Part shown: piece by piece, positions 16,669 to 25,118 of the stretch
Numbering within the stretch: position 1 is the first letter of the stretch
Layout: each line of letters starts with the position of its first letter
Origin: Hydrocarboniphaga effusa AP103
GTDB taxonomy: Bacteria > Pseudomonadota > Gammaproteobacteria > Nevskiales > Nevskiaceae
NCBI RefSeq assembly: GCF_000271305.1
Contig: NZ_AKGD01000004.1
Span: 678,633 to 742,632, forward strand
Length of the DNA: 64,000 nucleotides
Direction of reading: 5' to 3'
The notes under the pieces: model-generated
The model's input: the letters and a program-made list of their open reading frames with translations, nothing else
Databases searched by the model: none
Told to the model about the DNA's origin: nothing
Program-made: the position numbers and the translations under genes

Positions 16669-18822
16669 TCACTTGAGGACGTCGACCCAGGACGCGTCCT
16701 GATCGTAGGCGTTGGCCTCGAAGCGGCTGTACAACGCGGCACCGTCACGCACCTTCTGGCCGCCATCGCGCGTCAGCGGCTTGAAGACGAGCGTCGCACC
16801 GCGCTGGCTCGATCGCAGCGAAAACAGATCCAGCGGCAGATACAGGAACAGGCCCTTGTCGAAGCTGCCTTCGCCGAACTGTTCGGCCGAGACATCGGTC
16901 TTGGTCGCGAAAGCGCCCACCTTCACGCCGCTCGGGAAAACGCGTGCGAGCTGGAAGGTTCCGCCGTAGTCGCCCGCGAGGTAGCGGCCGACGCTGACCG
17001 TCATCTCGAGATTCCAGATCGGCAGGTTGAAGTAGCCGGTCAGGTGTCCAGTGGTGATTTCGTAGTCCTGGAAACCGAAGCGCTGGTCGAAATCACGCTT
17101 GCGGACGCGGTTGACGTTGAAGCCGACGGCCCAGGGCTGGTACGGCTTGGCGTACAGCACTTCGCCAGCGACGCCGCCATACATTTCCTCGAAGATGCCT
17201 GCGGACACTCGCGCGGTCCACGACTGCGAGATCGGCCAGACGTAGTTGGTCTCGAGGCGGACGATGTTGTTCTCGCCCTCTTTCATGTACTGGACGATGT
17301 CGCTGCGCACGTGCGGCAGTTCGCTGGTGTCGCGGACCTTCAGACCATCGAAGTTGTTGTAGATGTTGGCGCCGACCGAGCCATTGATCGACCAGCGTGA
17401 AGTCAGATCGAGATTGGCACCGACGCGCCACCAGAGCTGGCCGAAATAGAAATCGTCGGGCCCGCCGATGTGCTGGCGCAGCGCGGGCCCCATGCTCCAG
17501 CTGAAAGCCGGCATCTTCGGTGGCTGCTGGAAATCGGCGCCGGCGTAAGCCCGGGCAGACGGCGTATCGACGAGGCTCGAGGCGCGAATCTCTTCGACAC
17601 TGCCCTTGAAATCGACCGCCGCCGCGATGTCCTTGCGCAAGGTGGTGACGCGGTAGCTTTCGCGCTCGCCGTCCACGTTGGCCACGGTGAACGCGCCGTA
17701 GCGTGGCGGAGCCAGCACCGCGAGCGTCTGAGAGACACGCCCGATCGCCCGATGAGGATCGCGCGTGAGCTTTTGCGTGAACCAGACCGTCAGCACGCCT
17801 TTGTCGTCGTCGGCATCGAGCGCGATCAGCGTGATGCGCTGGCGCGCGAGTTCCTGTTCGAGCTGAGCCAGGAAGCTCGTGTCGACGCTCTCCTCGCGCT
17901 TGAGCGGATCGCCCTTGCTGGCTTGCTCGCTCGCATATGTCGGCGTCGGAACCGGATCGAGAATCTTCGGCGGGCCCTTCTGGCTGACAAGATTCGTGAA
18001 CGCGGAAACACGCAGCATGGCGGTGTCACCGCGCTCGACGCCGACGGACAGGTCGACGGCGTTGGCGAGGCGCCAGTTCAGGGCAGCGTTGACCGGGAAG
18101 TGGATTTCCTGGTTGTTGGGCGGATCGCCCAAGGTGGACGCTTCGTGCTGGTAATCGTTGCCGTCGTATTCGAGCTTGAGGCTCAGGCCGCGCAGCGGCG
18201 TTTGCCACTCGACACCGCCGAACAATCCGACTTCGCGACCACGAAACCATTTTTCGACCGGAACACCGCCGGGAGTGCTCAGCGCATCACGCTCCTCGGC
18301 TGCCGACGACACCAAGGTGAACGGATTCTTGATTCCGCCTCTGGAACCGAGCCTGCCCCAAGCAAGACCCAGAGTGAAATCGAAGTTCCACACGCGCCGG
18401 GTGGCGACCAGATACTCGCTCGAAAACAGGCCAGTGCCGCCGATATCCATGACGCCTACCGCGAGCGACGGCAAGGCGTCGCCCTCCTGCAAGAGCCGGA
18501 CCTTGAAGTCAATGCTGCGATCCTTGTAGGTCTGATCGCCGCTGAAATCTTCTGGGCCGTAGCGACGATTGCGCACGTCGACGTAGCGCAATTGCGTTTC
18601 GAGCCAGGGCAGCAGCTGCATGCCGAGCAAGGCCTGATGATAGGGATAGACGATCGAGATGCCGCCTGTGATCTGCCCATCCTCCGCGAATCTTGCGGTG
18701 GGTACCTGCAACAGGCCAACGCCGCCATAGTCGCTCGATGAGTGGACAGGCTCGGCGCGAACGCTGGCCTGCCCGCTCATCAGCAACCCAAGCATCAACA
18801 GCCCGGGCTTTCCGGCTCTCAT
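16669..18822 (-). CDS. YjbH/GfcD-family outer-membrane beta-barrel protein
   Basis: A 717-residue exported protein. A signal peptide of about 23 residues ends near QASVRAEP. The family hallmark follows: SSSDYGGVGLLQVPTARFAEDGQ, then PYHQALLGMQLLPWLETQLRY. The rest is rich in alternating aromatic/hydrophobic strands (GPALRQHIGG, WWRVGANLDL, GTFQLARVFPSGVKVGAFATKTD), as in a large beta barrel, and the protein lacks transmembrane helices after the signal. The family is PF06082, linked to exopolysaccharide or group 4 capsule export. It follows the SLBB export gene by 6 bases, hence one operon. Confidence 0.85.
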   Translation of the reverse strand: MRAGKPGLLMLGLLMSGQASVRAEPVHSSSDYGGVGLLQVPTARFAEDGQITGGISIVYPYHQALLGMQLLPWLETQLRYVDVRNRRYGPEDFSGDQTYKDRSIDFKVRLLQEGDALPSLAVGVMDIGGTGLFSSEYLVATRRVWNFDFTLGLAWGRLGSRGGIKNPFTLVSSAAEERDALSTPGGVPVEKWFRGREVGLFGGVEWQTPLRGLSLKLEYDGNDYQHEASTLGDPPNNQEIHFPVNAALNWRLANAVDLSVGVERGDTAMLRVSAFTNLVSQKGPPKILDPVPTPTYASEQASKGDPLKREESVDTSFLAQLEQELARQRITLIALDADDDKGVLTVWFTQKLTRDPHRAIGRVSQTLAVLAPPRYGAFTVANVDGERESYRVTTLRKDIAAAVDFKGSVEEIRASSLVDTPSARAYAGADFQQPPKMPAFSWSMGPALRQHIGGPDDFYFGQLWWRVGANLDLTSRWSINGSVGANIYNNFDGLKVRDTSELPHVRSDIVQYMKEGENNIVRLETNYVWPISQSWTARVSAGIFEEMYGGVAGEVLYAKPYQPWAVGFNVNRVRKRDFDQRFGFQDYEITTGHLTGYFNLPIWNLEMTVSVGRYLAGDYGGTFQLARVFPSGVKVGAFATKTDVSAEQFGEGSFDKGLFLYLPLDLFSLRSSQRGATLVFKPLTRDGGQKVRDGAALYSRFEANAYDQDASWVDVLK

Positions 18823-18828
18823 TTCAGG

Positions 18829-21663
18829 CTAGTTGTTGTTGATCGTGACCAAGGCCGCCGCCGAAATGGCCAGGTTCGAGAAAATGCTCAGCAGGCGCTC
18901 CGACAACAGCCACTTGTTCAACGGCGCCGCATCGCGAGGCACGATGATCAGGCTGCCCGGCGGTACATCCTGGCGCGAGAAATTCCAGCTCGAAATGTTG
19001 AGCTGCTTGGCGGCGCCATCCGGGAACACGATGAAGGCCCGGCTCTTCTTGGCCGCCTGCGCCACACCACCGGCGCGCTCGATGTAGTCGGTGGCGGACA
19101 AGCCGGATTCGAAGGCCAGCGAGCCCGGGTTCAATACCTGTCCCGCCACCGCTACCGAAGTCGGGCGCTTCGGAATCATCAGCACGTCGCCCGGCTCGAT
19201 GATCACGTCCTGCTCCGGCCTGACCTTGAGCATGGCCGGGTCGGCCTGCACGACGACACGCCCCACCGGCGTCGCGTTCTCGAGCCGCTTCACCACCGCA
19301 TCGAAGAACGCTGCGGTCGACGAGGCATCGCCGCTCTGGCCACTGCTGCTGATCGCGGTCACGGCCGCTTCCTGCAGATCGCGGGCCGCGCGCTTGAACG
19401 AAGCCGATTCGGCCTTTCGAGCGCTCTCGCGCGTGAACACCGCTCCGTACGGATAGGCGTTGTCGGTCAGCCCACCCGCGCGTGCGAGCACCTGCGACAA
19501 GGTTTCGCCCCGGACCACGCCATAGGTTCCCGGAAACTTCACTTCGCCCATCAGGCGTATCGAGCCCACTTCCTGATCAAGGTAGATCGGACGCAAGTTC
19601 AGCGTGTCACCGGATGAAATGCGATACGACCGCAGGTCCGTGTTCGTCAGATCGATCTTCTGGTAGCGCGCACGGCCATTCGCGACCGTCTCCTCGTAGG
19701 AAACGTATTCGATGTTCTTGGGATCGCTTTCCGCCGTCGGACCCGCCGCAGCCTGCAATACAAGCGGCAGGCTCGCACCCTTGGCGACCGGATAAAGCCC
19801 GGGGCGCAGCACCTCGCCGTAAACACCGACGCCCCGATCGAGCAGCGCCGGAAGCGCCCCCGGAACCTCCTTGAAGATATCCGGGCAACGCAGGCGGGCC
19901 CGCGTGGAATCGGCCGTGCGCACCAGGCTTTCGGACGACAGCACATTGAGGAAGCGCGCCGCGCGCTGGCTGTTGACGAGCTGACGAAGCTCGAGAAGAG
20001 CCGAGCAGTTATTCGTCGCCGTGACCCGGCTTCCGTTCAACGCGGCTTCGACTTCGAACGAGCTCATGTACGCGATGTCCGCGCGACTGAACACGATCAC
20101 CAGGTCATTCGGCTCGAGCGGCAGCAACGATGGGGGCGTATCGCTGGCGTAATCCGCCAGATTGAAGTCGATGAACTCGCGCACGCCCGAGGTCTTGTCG
20201 GTCCGCTGGAGCAGCCCGATCGGCAGATAGATTTCGGCATCCGAATCCGAGGCCTTCAGACCAGCCTGCTTGAGCACCGTACTCAAGTCGCGATTCTCCG
20301 ACCACGGATACGTGCCCGGATATTTCACATAGCCCGTCACCTTGATCTCGTTCGATATCTGCCGGGAGACGCGGCGAACGCGCACCACATCGCCATCCTG
20401 GATCGCCGCGCGCAGGTCGGCCGGCTTGGCCGCATCGAAGTTGAGAACCGTGCGCTCCGAGCCGGCCGCGATGCGCTCGACCTCGACATAAGTCTTGTCG
20501 CTCGAAGCCATCTGTCCGCCTGCGAGCGCGAGTACATCCGAAAGCGAGCGCTCCTGCTTGATCTCATAGATCGCAGGCCGCTTGACCTCGCCTTCCACCG
20601 TCACGCGCGCACCGACGGGTGGCACGAAGACGACATCGCCAGGTTGCAGGCGCAGATCGGAGCTCGAATCGCCGGCGAGCAGGAATTTGTAGAGATCGAG
20701 CGTTTGCACGAGCCGTCCGGCGCGCTTGAGCTCGACATGGCGCAAGGAGCCGACATTGCTGACGCCGCCGCTCAAAAACAGGGCGTGCGTCATCGTCGAC
20801 AGCGACGACACCGTATAGGAGCCTGGGCGAGAAACGTCGCCGAGCACGAAAACCCGAATCGAACGCAGACGGCCCAGCGAAATACTCGCCGTCGTGCCGA
20901 TCATCTCGCGGCCGACGCGCTCCTCGAGCATCGACTGCAGCTCATCGAAGCGCAGCCCGGTGGTGACGATCGGCCCAAGCTTCGGGAAATTGATGGTCCC
21001 GTCCCGCGACACCAGCAAGGTGAAAGTCTGGTTCTGATTGCCGAACAGCTGAACGCGGACATTGTCGCCGGGCCCGATCACGTAATCGGCCGGAATCGGA
21101 ATATCGGTCGCCGGAGCGAAGGTATTCGGAACCCCGGAAAACAGCTCGTAGCCGAACGGCTGGGGGGAGCGATTGCGACGAGTTTCCCGATACGGCTGTT
21201 CGTAGGGGTTCTGCAATGGCGTGCGCGATTCGGAACGCGGATTCATCGAGCCGATGAAATCGTCATCGCCGCGGCTGCGGCCAGACGACGAAGCCCCATT
21301 TGCACCATTCAACGGATAACGCGTGCTTCTCGAGCCTTGGGACTCATCCCAATCGCCGGCTGCCGGATCGTAGGTTTGAGCATCGTCCAGATTCCGTGAC
21401 CCGGGGCGTCGCTCGAATTGATCGGCATCCCGGCTTCGGGAATCGACGACACGGGGGTTGGAGAGCGTCTGATCCTGATTGCTCAAGCCACCGCTGCCGT
21501 CGCTTCCGCCGCCGAACCCATTGATGAGCTGCTGGCGCTCCTCAGGACTCAGGCTGGACAGCACCGAAGGATCGATCGTAGAAACCTGGGCGGCGCTAGC
21601 GCCCATCCACAGCATCGAAACCAGCGCGATGACGAGGCGGAACCTTTCCACTCCCGTTTTCAT
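18829..21663 (-). CDS. Polysaccharide export protein with six SLBB domains (Wza/GfcE-like, long form)
   Basis: A 944-residue exported protein. Signal peptide 1-25 ends GASAA|QV, a signal peptidase I site with no lipobox. Residues 45-170 are low-complexity and polar. An export (PES) domain begins near 193 with YVIGPGDNVRVQLFG. SLBB-type repeats with the pattern G-V-x-x-PG-x-Y-x(n)-AGG follow near 270, 353, 441, 612, 702 and 836. An insert at about 530-600 has Cys553 and Cys593. The last 27 residues form a hydrophobic helix, as in the Wza outer-membrane pore. Wza is about 380 residues, so this is a much longer member. The start has a GGGGTGAG Shine-Dalgarno. It precedes the YjbH gene in one operon. 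Confidence 0.87.
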   Translation of the reverse strand: MKTGVERFRLVIALVSMLWMGASAAQVSTIDPSVLSSLSPEERQQLINGFGGGSDGSGGLSNQDQTLSNPRVVDSRSRDADQFERRPGSRNLDDAQTYDPAAGDWDESQGSRSTRYPLNGANGASSSGRSRGDDDFIGSMNPRSESRTPLQNPYEQPYRETRRNRSPQPFGYELFSGVPNTFAPATDIPIPADYVIGPGDNVRVQLFGNQNQTFTLLVSRDGTINFPKLGPIVTTGLRFDELQSMLEERVGREMIGTTASISLGRLRSIRVFVLGDVSRPGSYTVSSLSTMTHALFLSGGVSNVGSLRHVELKRAGRLVQTLDLYKFLLAGDSSSDLRLQPGDVVFVPPVGARVTVEGEVKRPAIYEIKQERSLSDVLALAGGQMASSDKTYVEVERIAAGSERTVLNFDAAKPADLRAAIQDGDVVRVRRVSRQISNEIKVTGYVKYPGTYPWSENRDLSTVLKQAGLKASDSDAEIYLPIGLLQRTDKTSGVREFIDFNLADYASDTPPSLLPLEPNDLVIVFSRADIAYMSSFEVEAALNGSRVTATNNCSALLELRQLVNSQRAARFLNVLSSESLVRTADSTRARLRCPDIFKEVPGALPALLDRGVGVYGEVLRPGLYPVAKGASLPLVLQAAAGPTAESDPKNIEYVSYEETVANGRARYQKIDLTNTDLRSYRISSGDTLNLRPIYLDQEVGSIRLMGEVKFPGTYGVVRGETLSQVLARAGGLTDNAYPYGAVFTRESARKAESASFKRAARDLQEAAVTAISSSGQSGDASSTAAFFDAVVKRLENATPVGRVVVQADPAMLKVRPEQDVIIEPGDVLMIPKRPTSVAVAGQVLNPGSLAFESGLSATDYIERAGGVAQAAKKSRAFIVFPDGAAKQLNISSWNFSRQDVPPGSLIIVPRDAAPLNKWLLSERLLSIFSNLAISAAALVTINNN

Positions 21664-21759
21664 TCTCACCCCAGGATTGATTCTCGGCCGATGGAATCGG
21701 CACTTCAGGCAATGACTCGACAATTGATATCGATAATTATCGAGTAGGCAGCCGCAAAC

Positions 21760-21788
21760 AAAGAAGGCCAGCGAGGCTGGCCTTCTTT
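21760..21788 (-). terminator. Intrinsic terminator or attenuator between the gfcA-like and SLBB genes
   Basis: Perfect 13-bp stem, arms 21760-21772 and 21776-21788, with a 3-nt loop. On the minus strand it ends CTTCTTTGTTTG. It lies 37 bases after the small gfcA-like gene and about 100 bases before the SLBB gene, so most transcripts may stop after the small gene. Confidence 0.8.
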
Positions 21789-21824
21789 ACAACCGAAACA
21801 GCAGCGTCGCTAAGTAAACTTAGG

Positions 21825-22076
21825 TTAGTGAGTCGCGGTAGCGGTGCTGGTACTGGTGCTCGTGCTGGTCGTGCTGTTGGCTTCGTCATCGCCGGCAGCG
21901 GCATTCACGATCGCGCCGATCGCGCCGGCAACGCCAGCGGTCACGCCAACCGTCAGCGGAACATTGGTAGCGCCCGCGCCATCAGCGCCGGCAGAACCTG
22001 CAGCACCCTCTTCGGCGGCGAACGCCATCGAGCTGAACACCAAAGTGCTGGCCAGAACAGCGATAAGCTTTTTCAT
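21825..22076 (-). CDS. Small GfcA/YjbE-like secreted protein with Ser/Thr-rich tail
   Basis: An 83-residue protein. The start MKKLIAVLASTLVFSSMAFA is a textbook signal peptide with a GGAG Shine-Dalgarno, cleaved after AFA. The mature part has an acidic Gly/Ala stretch, a glycine-zipper-like hydrophobic segment (VTAGVAGAIGAIVNAAAG) and a C-terminal run of alternating Ser and Thr. This layout is that of E. coli GfcA/YjbE, the first gene of group 4 capsule-type operons, whose exact role is unclear. Its own promoter lies just upstream and a strong terminator just downstream, predicting high expression relative to the export genes that follow. Confidence 0.75.
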   Translation of the reverse strand: MKKLIAVLASTLVFSSMAFAAEEGAAGSAGADGAGATNVPLTVGVTAGVAGAIGAIVNAAAGDDEANSTTSTSTSTSTATATH

Positions 22077-22119
22077 CTGAATCTCCGAAAGAATGCGATG
22101 TTGCAGTGCGATGGGCCGA

Positions 22120-22148
22120 AGCATAACAAGAGAATGCCAGTCCGACAA
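22120..22148 (-). promoter_or_regulatory. Sigma-70 promoter for the gfcA-like/SLBB/yjbH operon
   Basis: Minus-strand TTGTCG (22143-22148), 17-base spacer, extended -10 TGTTATGCT with the hexamer TATGCT at 22120-22125. The leader to the gfcA-like ATG is about 40 nt. No operator repeats are evident in the surrounding 200 bases. Confidence 0.7.
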
Positions 22149-22276
22149 AATGAACAGTTAATGCTCCGTGGAGAGCTTACATGGTCAATGCGTAAGTTCA
22201 AGCTGAACGAAAGGCGGACAATGTGACTTCGCGCCGCTATGACGCCTTTGTTTCGAAAGGCATTCAAACCAGAAAA

Positions 22277-22353
<77 letters not shown>

Positions 22354-22434
22354 GTTGCTTGGGTCGGCGGCAGCGAGCGAGTTCGGCGCAGGCAGGAAAA
22401 CCGGAATCGCGATGAAATCCGGCCTTTCAGGAAT

Positions 22435-22526
22435 TGGCGGAGAGAGCGGGATTCGAACCCGCGATACGGTTTGACCCGTATACACGCTTTCCAGGCGTGC
22501 TCCTTAAACCACTCGGACATCTCTCC
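22435..22526 (-). tRNA. tRNA-Ser (anticodon GGA)
   Basis: A 92-nt minus-strand class II tRNA with acceptor GGAGAGA/TCTCTCC, anticodon loop with GGA between CACGC and GCGTG, a long variable arm (TATACGGGTCAAACCGTA) and an encoded CCA. It is about 80 bases upstream of tRNA-Arg on the same strand, probably one transcript. Confidence 0.97.
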
Positions 22527-22570
22527 GGAAGCGACATCGGTACAACAGGTCTTGCCGATAACCGGCGCGC

Positions 22571-22576
22571 ATTATA
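22571..22576 (-). promoter_or_regulatory. -10 element for tRNA-Ser/tRNA-Arg
   Basis: Consensus TATAAT on the minus strand followed by a GC-rich GCGCGCC discriminator, 45 bases before tRNA-Ser. No recognisable -35 box is at the expected distance. The arrangement is typical of a stringently controlled stable-RNA promoter. Confidence 0.5.
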
Positions 22577-22598
22577 GCGGCGACCGGTTGAGGCGGCT

Positions 22599-22913
22599 CT
22601 ACTTTTTTTTGGCCGGTTTGGCGGGGGTTGCAACGGCTTCGGTGGCGGTGGCCGAGGTCAGCGTCGGCGGCTTGTCGAGGCAGACGCCATCGCCTTTCGC
22701 ATCGGCGACTCCGTACGGCACGCCATCGGGCGTGCGTTTGGGTACGCGCAGGGCGGTTGGGGATTCGGGCAGTTTCAGGCCGCTCACCGCCTGCAGCGGA
22801 ATGCGATCCTCGGCGTTGTCGTAGTCCTGCTTGCCCAGGCAATAGCTGTTGGAAGCACAGCCCGTCGCCAGTACGGCAAGGCCCAAGGCAGCGAACGACA
22901 AGCAAAACCTCAT
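22599..22913 (-). CDS. Short lipoprotein resembling only the N-terminal segment of BamC
   Basis: A 104-residue protein. The start MRFCLSFAALGLAVLATGC gives a signal peptide with lipobox LATGC (Cys19). After the Cys it reads SNSYCLGKQDYDNAEDRIPLQAVSG, then LKLPESPTALRVPKR. This recalls the unstructured N-terminal region of BamC (CSSDSRYKRQ..., PLAELHAPAGMILPV), which binds BamD. The two folded BamC domains are absent, and the protein ends in an Ala/Lys tail KPAKKK. In E. coli bamC also follows dapA directly, and here the ATG overlaps the dapA TGA (ATGA), so position and sequence agree. BamC homology is inference; an unrelated small lipoprotein is possible. Confidence 0.7.
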   Translation of the reverse strand: MRFCLSFAALGLAVLATGCASNSYCLGKQDYDNAEDRIPLQAVSGLKLPESPTALRVPKRTPDGVPYGVADAKGDGVCLDKPPTLTSATATEAVATPAKPAKKK

Positions 22914-23791
22914 GAAAGCACTCCAGCGGCGCGAAGAGCCGTTTCGACACGCGAATAAGAAGATGATTCCAACGGCACGAGCGGCAGGCGGATGCCCTCG
23001 GGAATACGGCCCATGCGGTGCAGCGCCCACTTGACCGGGATCGGATTGGGTTCGATGAACAGGTCGCTGTGAAGCAGGGCGAGCTTCTCGTCGAGCTGAG
23101 CCGCCTTTGCCGCATCACCGGCCGCCGCCGCGACGCAAACTTCGTGCATGAGTTTCGGCGCCACGTTGGCGGTGACCGAAATATCGCCGTGGAAACCCAG
23201 CAGGATCGATTCGCGCGCGGTGGCATCGTCGCCCGAATACAGCGCGAAGCTCTCCGGCAGACCGAGCGCGAGCAGGTCGCGCACTCGGCCGAGGTCGCCC
23301 TTGGCTTCCTTGAGGCCGACGATGCCGGGCACCTGGGCCAGACGGCCGACCGTGGCCGGCAGCATGTCGACGCCGGTGCGGCCCGGTACGTTATAGAGGA
23401 TCAGCGGCAGTTCGACGCTTTCGGCGATCCTACGGTAATGACGATACAGGCCTTCCTGCGGCGGCTTGTTGTAGTACGGCGTCACCAGCAGGGCGGCGTC
23501 GGCGCCGACCTTCCGGGCGGCTTCGGTCAGCTCGATCGCCTCGACCGTCGAGTTGGCACCGGTTCCGGCGATCACCGGAATGCGCTTGGCCACTTTGGCG
23601 ATGACCCGGCGGACGACTTCGATGTGCTCTTCCACGTCGAGCGTGGCCGATTCGCCGGTGGTTCCCACGGCCACGATCGCGTCGGTCCCTTCGGCGATGT
23701 GCCATTCCACGAGGGCGTCCAGGCTGGCGTAGTCCACGCTGCCATCGGCGCTCATCGGTGTAATCAGTGCTACCAGGCTGCCCTTGATCAT
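22910..23791 (-). CDS. dapA: 4-hydroxy-tetrahydrodipicolinate synthase
   Basis: First committed enzyme of the lysine/DAP pathway, condensing pyruvate with aspartate semialdehyde. The start MIKGSLVALITPMSADGSVDY gives 293 residues; an N-terminal extension was rejected. Active-site features are GTTGESATL (Thr pair), LYNVPGRTG (catalytic Tyr and Arg) and the Schiff-base Lys in GLKEAKGD. It is divergent from gcvR, with about 200 bases between, and couples through ATGA to the short BamC-like lipoprotein. No lysine riboswitch is evident in the leader. Confidence 0.96.
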   Translation of the reverse strand: MIKGSLVALITPMSADGSVDYASLDALVEWHIAEGTDAIVAVGTTGESATLDVEEHIEVVRRVIAKVAKRIPVIAGTGANSTVEAIELTEAARKVGADAALLVTPYYNKPPQEGLYRHYRRIAESVELPLILYNVPGRTGVDMLPATVGRLAQVPGIVGLKEAKGDLGRVRDLLALGLPESFALYSGDDATARESILLGFHGDISVTANVAPKLMHEVCVAAAAGDAAKAAQLDEKLALLHSDLFIEPNPIPVKWALHRMGRIPEGIRLPLVPLESSSYSRVETALRAAGVLS

Positions 23792-23995
23792 GGCGCTTTG
23801 AGGTGAATTGAAGAGTTGGATTCGAGGGGTACGGGCGGCGCGGCCGTCCGGAAGCGGGCGCGAGTATAGCGTGTGAGGGCGCTCCGACATCGTTTCGGCC
23901 TGTGCCGTTTGGGAGCGACCGGACACGGGAAATGCAGGTTCGACTTTTCGGGGATGCCTGCCTACACTCGCTCCATTCTCTTTGCCAGCGACACG

Positions 23996-24535
23996 ATGTC
24001 CTCCCAAGACAGCCTGCTCTCCATATCCGTACTCGCTCGCGCCCGTCCGAACATTCCCCTAGAGCTGTTTCGCGCCATTCGCGAGCGCGGCTGCGAGGTG
24101 GAGGACTGTCGCATCGCTCCCATCGGCGATCGCCTCGCCGCCAACCTGGTGGTCTCCGGCAACTGGAGCGCGCTCGGAAGACTCGAAACCGCGCTGCCCG
24201 GCATCGCCCAGAAGCTCGATCTGCAGGTTCGGTACGAGCGTTGCGGCCCGCGAGAGCAGAACCCGGAATTCCGTCCCTACGCGGCCGACGTGATCGCCCC
24301 GCAGCAGCCCGATCTGCTCGTGCACCTGCTCGAGTTCTTCGGCAGCCAGGACGTCGAGGTCGCGGAGATTTCGACGCAGAAGTACGCCTCCAATTACACC
24401 GGTGCCGAGATGTGCAGCGTGCAGATGGTGCTGCACGTTCCGGTGAACCAGCATCCGCAGGCCTTGCGCGAATCGTTCATGGATCTCTGCGACGATCTCA
24501 ATGCGGACGGCATGCTGGACCCGATCAAGACTTGA
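23996..24535 (+). CDS. gcvR: Glycine cleavage system regulator GcvR-like, two ACT domains
   Basis: A 179-residue protein with the start MSSQDSLLSISVLAR. It has two ACT-type modules: about 8-80 (ISVLARARPNIPLELFRAI, CEVEDCRIAPIGDRLAANLVVSGNW) and about 95-175 (LLVHLLEFFGSQDVEVAEISTQKY, MCSVQMVLHVPV). E. coli GcvR binds glycine and holds the activator GcvA in check. Here, as in E. coli, it sits directly before the bcp peroxiredoxin gene. gcvA and the gcv operon are not in the window, so the regulatory partner is inferred. Confidence 0.85.
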   Translation: MSSQDSLLSISVLARARPNIPLELFRAIRERGCEVEDCRIAPIGDRLAANLVVSGNWSALGRLETALPGIAQKLDLQVRYERCGPREQNPEFRPYAADVIAPQQPDLLVHLLEFFGSQDVEVAEISTQKYASNYTGAEMCSVQMVLHVPVNQHPQALRESFMDLCDDLNADGMLDPIKT

Positions 24536-24571
24536 CCTCCTGCGGTACGACGAGAGCCCAAACACCAGCCA

Positions 24572-25039
24572 ATGAGCATCCAAGCCGGCGACTCCCTTCC
24601 CGACCTGAACCTGCCCGCCAACGGCGGCCGCACCATCAGCCTCAAGAAGGAGTACGCGGGCAACAAGCTCGTCGTCTACTTCTATCCGAAGGACAACACT
24701 CCGGGCTGCACGCTCGAAGGCCAGGACTTCGCGCGGCTTTATGCGGAATTCAAGAAGGCCGGGGCCGACGTCGTCGGCATCTCCAAGGACAGCGTCAAGT
24801 CGCACGACAACTTCTGCGCCAAGTTCGGCTTTCCGTTCGCGCTGATTTCGGATGCCGAGGAGAAAGCCTGCGACGCCTTCGGCGCCATCGTCGAGAAAAG
24901 CCTCTACGGCAGAAAATATATGGGCATCGACCGATGCACCTTCCTGTTCGATGCCAAGGGCAAGCTGGTGCAGCAATGGCGCAAGGTGAAAACCAAGGGC
25001 CACGCCGACGCGGTGCTCGAAGCGGTCAAAGCGCTCTGA
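24572..25039 (+). CDS. bcp: Thiol peroxidase Bcp/PrxQ
   Basis: A 155-residue cytosolic peroxiredoxin reducing H2O2 and alkyl hydroperoxides, with thioredoxin as usual reductant. The peroxidatic Cys46 lies in DNTPGCTLEG. The resolving Cys found five residues later in E. coli Bcp is absent (LEGQD). Instead Cys82 in NFCAKFGF lies at the helix-3 position used by the PrxQ of Xylella fastidiosa (Cys47/Cys83). Cys100 and Cys122 are also present. ATG start, 36 bases after gcvR, probably one transcript. Confidence 0.93.
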   Translation: MSIQAGDSLPDLNLPANGGRTISLKKEYAGNKLVVYFYPKDNTPGCTLEGQDFARLYAEFKKAGADVVGISKDSVKSHDNFCAKFGFPFALISDAEEKACDAFGAIVEKSLYGRKYMGIDRCTFLFDAKGKLVQQWRKVKTKGHADAVLEAVKAL

Positions 25040-25118
25040 AGCGGCAGCCATTGAAGATTCGATCTTTGAACAAGCTGGATTCTTGAAGAACCGGCCCTTC
25101 CTCGCAGCACCCTCTCTC

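Noticed and set aside
23792..23995. Lysine riboswitch before dapA or glycine riboswitch before gcvR
   Set aside because: The gap is about 200 bases shared by two divergent genes and shows none of the conserved core sequences I would expect for either.
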